Source of the DNA: Novosphingobium sp. B 225
GTDB taxonomy: Bacteria; Pseudomonadota; Alphaproteobacteria; Sphingomonadales; Sphingomonadaceae
Assembly: GCF_002198665.1 (NCBI RefSeq)
Contig: NZ_MWLM01000069.1
Span: forward strand, 3,663 to 67,662
Length of the DNA: 64,000 bases
Direction: 5' to 3'
In this document: in pieces, positions 30,809-38,020 of the stretch
How positions within the stretch are numbered: position 1 is the first letter of the stretch
How the letters are laid out: every line of letters starts with the position of its first letter
The notes under the pieces: generated by a model
Told to the model about the DNA's origin: nothing
Database searches by the model: none
The model's input: the letters and a program-made list of their open reading frames with translations, nothing else
Made by a program: the position numbers and the translations under genes

Positions 30809-31603
30809 ATGCGCGAGGCCCTGATCGCCTATGTCGAGCGGGATGGCACCCGCCCCTATTACTACGCCAACGCGCACGAAAAAGACTGTGTGCCCGTAGC
30901 GCTGCATCCCATGCCGGTGCACGATGCCCGCCAGATCGATGCCCACATCGACCGCGAGGGGTTCCAGCTGGTCCGCCACACCAGCGCGATCACTGACTGG
31001 ACCGATCGTAACGCGCTGGCCGCAATTCACCGCGCCGAAGTTGCCGCGCTGATCAAGGATGTGATCGGCGCGGATGAGGTTCAGGTCACTGCCCCTGGCA
31101 TCCTGCGCTTCAGCGAAAAGAGCGGCAAGGCTGGCAGCACCGATAATTCGCACCCGGCGCGCTTTGCCCATGTCGACATAAACGATGTCACCGCCGCGCA
31201 GTTTGCCCAGCGCGGGGCGGGCGGGCGAAAGTTCACCCGTTGCGCCGCCTATAACCTGTGGCGCGCGCTCAGCCCGGCGCCGCAGGATGTGCCGCTGGCG
31301 CTGTGTGACGCACGCAGCGTTGCCGATGCGGACCTGATCGTGGCTCAGGCGATTTTCGATCCGGTTGATGGTTCGCCCGAATGGTCATTTGAAAGCTGGG
31401 TCGCGGCGCACAATCCGGCGCATCGCTGGTATTTCTATCCCGACCTGCGGATCGACGAAGCAGTGCTGTTCAAGACCAATGACAGCGATCCGGCCCGCGC
31501 GCACTGCATCCCGCACGTCGCTTTCGACGATCCGCTGGCCCCGGCGGATGCGCCGCCGCGCGTCAGCATCGAAATGCGCGCAACGGCGTACTGGTGGGCC
31601 TGA
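30809..31603 (+). CDS. CmcJ/NvfI-family oxidoreductase
   Basis: 264 aa. GCGGAGG upstream of ATG 30809. It resembles the CmcJ/AsaB/NvfI family, 2-oxoglutarate-dioxygenase-like proteins known mainly from natural-product pathways. Visible features: FAHVDIND with a possible metal-binding HxD pair, RCAAYNLWRALSPAPQDVPLALCD (shared by the family), and a distal His in CIPHVAFDDP. The function here is not known. Its position after the ferB-type gene and before a hydrolase suggests an oxidative step on an aromatic or aliphatic acid. Confidence 0.72.
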   Translation: MREALIAYVERDGTRPYYYANAHEKDCVPVALHPMPVHDARQIDAHIDREGFQLVRHTSAITDWTDRNALAAIHRAEVAALIKDVIGADEVQVTAPGILRFSEKSGKAGSTDNSHPARFAHVDINDVTAAQFAQRGAGGRKFTRCAAYNLWRALSPAPQDVPLALCDARSVADADLIVAQAIFDPVDGSPEWSFESWVAAHNPAHRWYFYPDLRIDEAVLFKTNDSDPARAHCIPHVAFDDPLAPADAPPRVSIEMRATAYWWA

Positions 31604-31655
31604 ATTCCTCCTCCGAGCTGGGAGGAATAGAGCCAATTCCCCGCTCCAGACACTC

Positions 31656-31682
31656 GTCACCCTGAAACACGTTCAGGGTGAC
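31656..31682. repeat. Hairpin, GTCACCCTGAA family
   Basis: GTCACCCTGAA-ACACG-TTCAGGGTGAC: a perfect 11-bp stem between the convergent CmcJ-like and hydrolase genes. Same family as the double element at 40374-40510. No T-tract. Confidence 0.8.
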
Positions 31683-31713
31683 GGAGTTCTGGTTCGGGCG
31701 GGCGATCCCCGGC

Positions 31714-32586
31714 CTACAGCCCCTTGTACAGCGCCAGCAACCGGCCCCAGGCACGGTCCGCTTCGGCCTTGTCATAGATCGGCGCGTCAAGCGTGCACCA
31801 GCCGTGATCGGCGTTATAGACTTCCACTTCGGCCGGGCGCCCTGCGGCCTTGGCGGCGTCGCGGAAGGCGTCCTTGTCTGCCGGGGCGCGGGCATCATCG
31901 TTGCGCGCGATTGCGATCAGATAGCTGGCCTGGGTTTTGGCCAGCAGCCGGTGCGGGCTGCCGGGCTGATCGGTAACGAGACCCCCACCGTGGAACGATG
32001 CCGCCGCCTTGATCCGGCTGGGCACAGCATAGGCCGCGCGCACGGTGTAGGGGCCGCCCATGCAATAGCCCTGGGTGCCGATTCCGCGCTTGCGGTCCAC
32101 CGCCTTTTGCGCATCGAGGAAATTGACACAGGCCCAGGCGTCCTTGACCGTGCCTTCGGGCGTGATCGCGGCGATCATCGGCTTTAATTTCGCCTGCCCA
32201 TCGGGGGTGCGCCATTCGGCGATCGAATTCATGATCGGAGCCGGGCTGGAACGATAATAATGGTTGAGCACCAGCACGGCATAACCTTCACCCGCCAGCC
32301 GCCGCGCCATTTCCTTGTAGGCATCGCGCAGCCCGGCGATATCGGGCCACAGGATCACGCCGGGGTGCTTGCCTTTGGCCGGGTGAACGAAAAAGCCATC
32401 GGCCATGCCATCATCGGTCTTGAAGCTTACCGTGGCTTCCTTCAGCGCAGCCTTGCCTTTGGCGAATGCGCCGGTGCTTCCGGCAGCCAGCAGGGCCGCG
32501 GTGCCGATCGCGGCAAATTCGCGGCGGTTGAGCCCCTTGGCGGCGAGGGCGGCTTCTTCCTGTTCGGCGGTAAAATCATTACACAT
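31714..32586 (-). CDS. Dienelactone-hydrolase-family protein with Tat-like leader
   Basis: 290 aa alpha/beta hydrolase. The nucleophile is Cys175 in GYCMGG, the mark of dienelactone hydrolases, with the His in NADHGWC near 267. The N-terminus has LNRREFAAIGTAALLAAG (19-36), a twin-arginine-type signal, so it may act in the periplasm; this is unusual because most dienelactone hydrolases are cytosolic. AGGAG precedes the ATG. The 127-bp upstream gap (32587-32713) holds a small CTCCCC/GGGGAG hairpin (32601-32617) and a repeat fragment (32658-32682). Confidence 0.82.
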   Translation of the reverse strand: MCNDFTAEQEEAALAAKGLNRREFAAIGTAALLAAGSTGAFAKGKAALKEATVSFKTDDGMADGFFVHPAKGKHPGVILWPDIAGLRDAYKEMARRLAGEGYAVLVLNHYYRSSPAPIMNSIAEWRTPDGQAKLKPMIAAITPEGTVKDAWACVNFLDAQKAVDRKRGIGTQGYCMGGPYTVRAAYAVPSRIKAAASFHGGGLVTDQPGSPHRLLAKTQASYLIAIARNDDARAPADKDAFRDAAKAAGRPAEVEVYNADHGWCTLDAPIYDKAEADRAWGRLLALYKGL

Positions 32587-32713
32587 GGCGCACTCCTGTT
32601 CTCCCCCAGCCGGGGAGGATAGCGCCGGAAGCGGCTACGTCCACCATTCCTGACCCTACCTCCGCTCGACACGAATGGAGGTGGTTTTAGGACTGATCCG
32701 TCAGTGGTTCCGC

Positions 32714-33631
32714 TCAGGTCAGATCGCTGATCGAAATCGCTTTGCCCGCCAGCGCCGCATGATTGGCCGCGCGGCGCAGGCGTTCCACTTCCAGCCGTTC
32801 AGGCGGAGCAATATCGTCCGGCAGCGCGGCCAGGCTGTCATCATAGATCGCCTTGAAGTCCTCGGCGAATTCGGGGTGGGTAAAGATCAGACCCCGGTCT
32901 GCGCTCATCCCGGCGACGATCCTGGTCCCGGCTTCCAGCGGGTCCATCCCGGCCTGAAACGCGGTGCCGAACTGTTCCAGCTCGGCCTTGTTGATCGCGC
33001 CAAACCCGCTCTCTGCAAATTCCGCCGGGCGGCGAAAGGCGCTGTCCCAGGCGTTGGTGCGGATCAGCGCCGGGCAGACGAGCGAGCAACCGATCCCCAA
33101 GGGCACCAGATTGTAGCGCAGCGATTCGGTCAGCCCCCGCACCGCGAACTTGCTGGCGGTATAGATCCCGGCCTGCGGGCCTGACAGGTAAGCCGCCATA
33201 GAGGCGATGTTGACCACGTGGCGCCGCCCGCTCGCGGCTTTCAGCTTGGGCAGGAAGGCGACAATCCCGTTTGCCACCCCGCCAAAGTTGACCCCCATGA
33301 TCCAGTCGAAATCGGCATGGCTGGCCTCTGCCGTGTCACCGAACACGCTGACCCCGGCGTTGTTGCACAGCACGTGGACTGCGCCGAAATGCGCCTCTAC
33401 CTGATCGGCGGCCTGGGCCCAGCCGGCGCGGTCCAGCACGTCCAGCTTGACCCACAGCGGCTCTTCACGCCCCTGCTCGGCAAACCAGCGCGCAGCTGCG
33501 GCGCGATAGTCCTCATTGCGGTAGGACAGGGCAAGCCGCATCCCGGCACTGCTGAAGGCTTGCGCGATCCCCAGCCCCAGCCCGGATACGCCGCCGCTGA
33601 TAAAGGCCACCCGGCCCTGCCATTCGCTCAT
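32714..33631 (-). CDS. Short-chain dehydrogenase, LigD/LigL-like
   Basis: 305 aa from ATG 33631, preceded by GAGAGG. NAD motif SGGVSGLGLG (12-21), NNAG (about 88-91) and YTASK active site. The length and segments such as DFDWIMGVNFGG and the 60-residue C-terminal extension resemble LigD, LigL, LigN and LigO, the C-alpha dehydrogenases that oxidise the benzylic alcohol of beta-aryl ether dimers. The exact substrate cannot be told. It is divergent from the SnoaL-like gene at 33701, with a shared operator half-site between them. Confidence 0.82.
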   Translation of the reverse strand: MSEWQGRVAFISGGVSGLGLGIAQAFSSAGMRLALSYRNEDYRAAAARWFAEQGREEPLWVKLDVLDRAGWAQAADQVEAHFGAVHVLCNNAGVSVFGDTAEASHADFDWIMGVNFGGVANGIVAFLPKLKAASGRRHVVNIASMAAYLSGPQAGIYTASKFAVRGLTESLRYNLVPLGIGCSLVCPALIRTNAWDSAFRRPAEFAESGFGAINKAELEQFGTAFQAGMDPLEAGTRIVAGMSADRGLIFTHPEFAEDFKAIYDDSLAALPDDIAPPERLEVERLRRAANHAALAGKAISISDLT

Positions 33632-33657
33632 TGCCAAATTTCCTCTCGCCAAATCGT

Positions 33658-33671
33658 TCACGATTGTTAGC
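33658..33671. promoter_or_regulatory. Shared 14-bp operator, SDR/SnoaL divergent promoter
   Basis: TCACGATTGTTAGC. Its reverse complement GCTAACAATCGTGA occurs exactly at 35001-35014, upstream of the second MarR gene. It contains the TAACAAT half of the TAACAATTGTTA palindrome. It lies in the 69-bp gap between divergent starts, suitable for controlling both genes. Confidence 0.55.
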
Positions 33672-33700
33672 ATTACATACAAATCAATGGGAGAGTCGAA

Positions 33701-34420
33701 ATGTCCGATGTCGAATTGCGCCTCGCGGCCCTCGAAGCGCGGATCGATGAGCTGGAGGATCTGAACGCGATCCGCCGCCTGCAGAACGCCTATGGCTATT
33801 ACATCGACTATAACCGACCCGAGGAAGTGACCGGGCTGTTCAGCCAGGACGGCGCGGTGGTGTTCCTGTCAGGCGAGTATCGTGGCCATGCCGGAATCAT
33901 GCGGCTGTACGGCACCTGGTTCCAGAACCTGTTCACGGGCGGACGGCGCGGGCCGGTAAAGGGCCTGCTGCTCGATCACTTCCAGTTTCAGGACGTGATC
34001 ACGATCGCGCCCGACCGCCAGACTGCCAAGGGCCGGTTCCGCGGCGTGCTGGCGGGCGGCTGGCACGATGCGATCCGCGATGCGCTGCCCGAAGGGATGC
34101 CGCAGCAGTTCTGGGAGGCCGGGATATATGAAAACGACTATGTCCGCGAGGACGGGGTGTGGAAGATCCGGCGGCTTAACTACATGATGCAGTGGCAGGC
34201 CGATTACGAAACCGGCTGGGCTCACACGATCGCGCATTTGCAGCCTGCGGCGCAGTGCTATCCCGAAAACCCGATCGGTCCCGACGTGATCCTGGAGGAA
34301 AGCGAATGGCGCCCGACCTGGCCCGAACGGCAGGAAGTGAGCATGAGTTTTGCGCATCCCGTACTGGGGGCGGAATTTGTGATCGAGCATTTCCGCAAGC
34401 TGCAGGGCAAGTGGCCCTGA
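33701..34420 (+). CDS. SnoaL/NTF2-like protein, possible diarylpropane-lyase relative
   Basis: 239 aa. A short N-terminal coiled coil (LRLAALEARIDELEDLNAIRR) leads into an NTF2-like cone fold (about 25-170) with a C-terminal extension. This subfamily holds LdpA, the cofactor-free gamma-formaldehyde lyase of sphingomonads that turns a beta-1 diarylpropane into lignostilbene. The lignostilbene dioxygenase 5 kb away would use that product. Assignment to LdpA itself is inference from fold, length and context. GGAGAG lies 10 bp upstream of the ATG. Confidence 0.65.
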   Translation: MSDVELRLAALEARIDELEDLNAIRRLQNAYGYYIDYNRPEEVTGLFSQDGAVVFLSGEYRGHAGIMRLYGTWFQNLFTGGRRGPVKGLLLDHFQFQDVITIAPDRQTAKGRFRGVLAGGWHDAIRDALPEGMPQQFWEAGIYENDYVREDGVWKIRRLNYMMQWQADYETGWAHTIAHLQPAAQCYPENPIGPDVILEESEWRPTWPERQEVSMSFAHPVLGAEFVIEHFRKLQGKWP

Positions 34421-34438
34421 TCTGACGCGGGACGGCGA

Positions 34439-34933
34439 TCAGCCCAGTTTCACGCCTTCGTGGTGGGCACGGATCCAGTCGGTCATGTTGGCAATGACCT
34501 TGTCGGACAGCCCGGCAAGATCGCGCAGTTGGCGGGGAGACAGGCCAGCCAGCAAGTCGCGCGCCACCTGCTGTGCAGCGGGCAGGCTGTGCGCATAGGC
34601 CGCTTCGCCCGCCGCGCTCAGCCGCACGGGCTTGCGGCGGCGGTTGTCACGATCCTGCGCGTCCTCGATCCAGCCCTTGTCGCGCAAGGTGGCCAGCGCG
34701 CGGCTGACGTTCATGGCGGGGACGCCCATGATCTCCACCAGATCATGCCCGGCCAGCGCGCCTTCACCGGCCAGCGCCATCATCACTTTGAGTTCGATCT
34801 GGCTGATCCCGCTGGGGTCACAGACCCCCTCTTTCATCGGCGCGTTGATGAAGCTGCCCAGCTTGAGCAGGCGAACCAGCAGGTCGAACTGATCGTCCTG
34901 AGTGGCGGCTAAGGGGGTGGCTGGTGCGTCCAT
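34439..34933 (-). CDS. MarR-family transcriptional regulator
   Basis: 164 aa from ATG 34933. Winged HTH (about 55-120): GHDLVEIMGVPAMNVSRAL is the recognition region, followed by the charged wing DAQDRDNRRRKPV. The C-terminal helix pairs for dimerisation. Its own upstream region (35001-35014) carries GCTAACAATCGTGA, shared with the SDR/SnoaL divergent promoter, so autoregulation and control of that pair are likely. It is a prime candidate for the protein that binds the TAACAATTGTTA palindromes in this region. Confidence 0.82.
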   Translation of the reverse strand: MDAPATPLAATQDDQFDLLVRLLKLGSFINAPMKEGVCDPSGISQIELKVMMALAGEGALAGHDLVEIMGVPAMNVSRALATLRDKGWIEDAQDRDNRRRKPVRLSAAGEAAYAHSLPAAQQVARDLLAGLSPRQLRDLAGLSDKVIANMTDWIRAHHEGVKLG

Positions 34934-35000
34934 GGCCGAGCCGTATCCTCTCCCGCGCGTCCGCGCGCAAGGGGCGAAACGCTGGCCTTTGGCCCGGCAA

Positions 35001-35014
35001 GCTAACAATCGTGA
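35001..35014. promoter_or_regulatory. Shared 14-bp operator upstream of the MarR gene
   Basis: GCTAACAATCGTGA, identical (inverted) to 33658-33671. It is 68 bp upstream of the MarR start and 124 bp upstream of the TonB receptor start on the other strand, inside the 204-bp gap 34934-35137. Confidence 0.55.
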
Positions 35015-35050
35015 CCTTTTTGCATCACTCACGCGAAATGTGTGGTGGAC

Positions 35051-35065
35051 GCAAGCAGGGCTTGC
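35051..35065. promoter_or_regulatory. Dyad upstream of second TonB receptor gene
   Basis: GCAAGC-AGG-GCTTGC, perfect 6-bp arms, followed by an AT-rich stretch (TTTGCAAATATTGTATG, 35067-35083). It may be an operator or a small hairpin near the receptor promoter. No exact second copy was noticed. Confidence 0.4.
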
Positions 35066-35137
35066 CTTTGCAAATATTGTATGTCTTACTCACTAAATCG
35101 AGGTGGCCCCCAGAGGCCAGCACAAGGAGAGGGAAAT

Positions 35138-37465
35138 ATGGCCAAGCATTCCGGCATGACAGCATTTTGGCGCGCGGGCCTTGCGCTCGGCGCGTCGTCG
35201 CTGGCGATGGGCATTGCTGCACCTGCCATGGCGCAGGATCAGGCGAACGATGATGAAAGCGCAGGCCGCGAAATCGTCGTTACCGCGCAGTTCCGCGAAC
35301 AGAAGCTGCAGGACACTCCCCTGTCGATCACCGCGGTTGATGCCGGGCTGCTCGAATCGCGCAACCAGACCGATCTGTCGCAGATCGCGCGGCAGGCTCC
35401 CAACGTAACGCTCAACGCAATGGGCGGTGCTTATGGCTCCTCGCTCGGTGCCTCGATCCGCGGCGTCGGACAGTTTGACTTTAACCCGGCCTATGAACCG
35501 GGCGTCGGCATGTATGTCGATGACGTCTATTACGCCACGCTGACCGGCGGGATTTTCGACCTGCTCGATCTTGAGCGCGTCGAAGTGCTGCGCGGGCCGC
35601 AGGGCACCAACACCGGCCGCAACGCGATCGGCGGCGCGATCAAGCTGTTCTCCAAGAAGCCGACCGATGGAAATTCGGGCACGGTGCAAGGCACCTATGG
35701 CAGCCGCAATCGCACCGAACTGCGGGCGAGCGCGAATTTCACGCTGGCCGAAGGGCTCTATGGCCGCGTCTCGGGCGTCTACAAGCGCCAGGACGGCTAT
35801 GTTGACCAGATCGACTATGGCTGCGCCAAGCCCGGCAATGCCGAAGGGGTCGCCCCGCTGCCCAGCACCGGCAGCAAGGGCTGCGTGATGTCCAAGCTGG
35901 GCGAAGTGGACTATTCGGGGATCCGCGGTTCGCTGCGGTTCAACCCGAGCGACACGTTCGATTACACTGTGACCGCCGACTACACCTATGAAAACCGCAG
36001 CAATGCGGCCGAAGTGGTGACCAGTTCGACCAAGGCAGCCACGGTCAACGCGCTGTGCGGCAAGTTCTGCACCTATGCCAGCTTCTATCTGCCGGCCGGC
36101 GGCCAGGTGGGCCAGGGCTATTTCATGCCCAACACCACCGAGTTCAAGGGCTGGGGCGTGTCGGGCAACGGCAAGATCACCATGTCGGACAGCCTTAACC
36201 TGCAACTGATCACGGCCTATCGCAGCTATCGCCAGATCTGGGGCACGGACGACGATTTCTCGCCGTTCGCGGGCCTGGGTGCGGGCGGTTACAACGATCT
36301 GGACTTCTGGTTCTTCAGCCAGGAACTGCGCCTCAACGGCAAGGTCGGCGACATGGTCGACTGGACGCTCGGCGGGTTCTATTCGAAGCAGCAGTCGACC
36401 TACTTCACCCGCCAGGACATCCGCTACATCGCGCCCGGCCTGAACTTCCAGTTCATGGGCAACGATCCGGTCCGCGCCAATTCCAAGGCGGTGTTCGGTT
36501 CGGTCTTCGTCAAGCCGACGGAAGCCCTGACGCTGACTGGCGGCCTGCGCTATACCGACGAGCACAAGGATTACACTTTCGTCCGCAAGAACTATGACGG
36601 CACGAAGTCGATCTTCCTTGGCGCGCTTGATGGTGTGGTCGCCACCTATGATGGCGACAAGATCGACTGGCGTCTGTCGGCCGACTACCGCTTCTCGCCG
36701 CAGGTACTGGCCTATGTCACGGCCGGCACCGGGTTCAAGGGCGGCGGCGTGACCGCACGTCCGTTTGACGCCGCGCAGGCGCTGAACGGTTCGTTCGGTC
36801 CGGAAACGGTCACTGCCTATGAAGCCGGGATCAAGACCGACCTGTTTGACCGCAAGCTGCGGATCAACCTGTCGGCCTTCATCAACGATTACAAGGCGAT
36901 CCAGCTGCCGCTGATCTCGTGCGCTTCGCTCGGTTCGCTGGCTCCTTGCGGTGCCCGCCAGAATGCGGGTGACGGGAAGATCAAGGGCTTCGAAATCGAA
37001 ATGATGGCGAGCCCGGTTGAAGGTCTGGATATCGATGCCTCGCTCAGCCACCTGACCGGTAACTGGTCGACGATCGACGCCCGCGTCGGCAATGCGATCC
37101 TGATCACCGATCCGATCGTATCGCCCAACTGGAAGTACAGCTTCGGCATCCAGTACAAGGCCGATATGGGCGATGCGGGTTCGATCACGCCGCGCTTTGA
37201 CCTGGCCTATACCGGCAAGAACAGCGCGGGCCGCGTGGTTGCTGGTGGTCCGATCGATTTCTACCCGGCCTACACGCTCGGCAACGCGCGCCTGACCTGG
37301 AAGAACAAGGGTGAAGACCTGTCGATCAGCCTTGAGGTCCAGAACCTGTTCGACAAGTACTACACCCCGTTCCGCTTCGCCGCGGTGCAGGCCTTCTCGG
37401 GCACGATCTATTCGCAGGTCGGTCGTCCGCGTGAATGGGCGGTTACGCTCAAGAAGGAATTCTGA
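35138..37465 (+). CDS. TonB-dependent outer-membrane receptor
   Basis: 775 aa from ATG 35138 with AGGAGAGGG upstream. Signal peptide ends PAMAQ; the plug begins EIVVTAQFREQKLQDTP, the same 17 residues as the receptor at 24210. The barrel ends VTLKKEF. Both receptors contain cysteine-bearing extracellular loops, here YGCAKPGN and LCGKFCTY. It is probably an importer for a lignin-derived aromatic. It is divergent from the MarR gene, which may control it. Confidence 0.92.
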   Translation: MAKHSGMTAFWRAGLALGASSLAMGIAAPAMAQDQANDDESAGREIVVTAQFREQKLQDTPLSITAVDAGLLESRNQTDLSQIARQAPNVTLNAMGGAYGSSLGASIRGVGQFDFNPAYEPGVGMYVDDVYYATLTGGIFDLLDLERVEVLRGPQGTNTGRNAIGGAIKLFSKKPTDGNSGTVQGTYGSRNRTELRASANFTLAEGLYGRVSGVYKRQDGYVDQIDYGCAKPGNAEGVAPLPSTGSKGCVMSKLGEVDYSGIRGSLRFNPSDTFDYTVTADYTYENRSNAAEVVTSSTKAATVNALCGKFCTYASFYLPAGGQVGQGYFMPNTTEFKGWGVSGNGKITMSDSLNLQLITAYRSYRQIWGTDDDFSPFAGLGAGGYNDLDFWFFSQELRLNGKVGDMVDWTLGGFYSKQQSTYFTRQDIRYIAPGLNFQFMGNDPVRANSKAVFGSVFVKPTEALTLTGGLRYTDEHKDYTFVRKNYDGTKSIFLGALDGVVATYDGDKIDWRLSADYRFSPQVLAYVTAGTGFKGGGVTARPFDAAQALNGSFGPETVTAYEAGIKTDLFDRKLRINLSAFINDYKAIQLPLISCASLGSLAPCGARQNAGDGKIKGFEIEMMASPVEGLDIDASLSHLTGNWSTIDARVGNAILITDPIVSPNWKYSFGIQYKADMGDAGSITPRFDLAYTGKNSAGRVVAGGPIDFYPAYTLGNARLTWKNKGEDLSISLEVQNLFDKYYTPFRFAAVQAFSGTIYSQVGRPREWAVTLKKEF

Positions 37466-37568
37466 TCGATATTCTGACCGGCAGCATGGCTGCCAGCCAG
37501 GTGGGGATGGGGGCGATCGGCAACGGTCGCCCCTTTTCCTTTGCGCTGCGTCCGGAGCTGTGTAATTC

Positions 37569-37580
37569 TAACAATTGTTA
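37569..37580. promoter_or_regulatory. TAACAATTGTTA operator, SnoaL-ALDH-SDR operon
   Basis: A perfect 12-bp palindrome ending 24 bp before the ATG at 37605. It is the same sequence and nearly the same distance as at 46027-46038. It lies after the TonB receptor gene. Confidence 0.7.
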
Positions 37581-37604
37581 TAAACATACCGGGAGAGTCG
37601 CGGC

Positions 37605-38009
37605 ATGATCGATCGTGCGCGCTATGACCAATACCTCGCCGCCTTCAATGCGAAGGATTACGATGCGGTGGCCGATTTCTATGTCGAACCGCCGCGCATG
37701 GAATTCTTCGGGATCGTCATCACCTCGCGCGAGGAGTTGAAGGCGTTCTATGCCTGGCTCCATTCCTACGTAAAGGAAAGCGTGACGCTGCGGGGCTTCG
37801 CCGCCAGCGAGACCTGCACCGCCTGCGACGCGATCGTCCGGATCGAGGCGCTCCGCGACCTGACCCGCGAGGAGCTTGACGCCAAAGGCGCAACCGGGTT
37901 CTTTCCGATCCGCGCGGGCGAAGTGCAGGAAATCCGCCAGTTCATTTTCTACACGGTCAACGACGGCAGGATCGAAAAGGTCGAAGCCGCCCTGCCGCCA
38001 CAACTTTGA
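37605..38009 (+). CDS. SnoaL/NTF2-like small protein
   Basis: 134 aa, one NTF2-like domain. DQYLAAFNAKDYDAVADFY is the usual opening helix pattern, followed by a beta-sheet ending FIFYTVNDGRIEKVE. GGGAGAG precedes the ATG. First gene of a three-gene operon with an aldehyde dehydrogenase and an SDR. Such proteins can be isomerases, lyases or hydratases; the reaction here is unknown. No signal peptide, so it is cytosolic. Confidence 0.78.
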   Translation: MIDRARYDQYLAAFNAKDYDAVADFYVEPPRMEFFGIVITSREELKAFYAWLHSYVKESVTLRGFAASETCTACDAIVRIEALRDLTREELDAKGATGFFPIRAGEVQEIRQFIFYTVNDGRIEKVEAALPPQL

Positions 38010-38020
38010 AGAGGTCTGCC

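Noticed and set aside
35093-37051. 652-aa open frame on the minus strand opposite the TonB receptor gene
   Set aside because: Composition is His/Gln/Arg-rich shadow translation of a high-GC gene; the plus-strand receptor has signal peptide, plug and barrel end.
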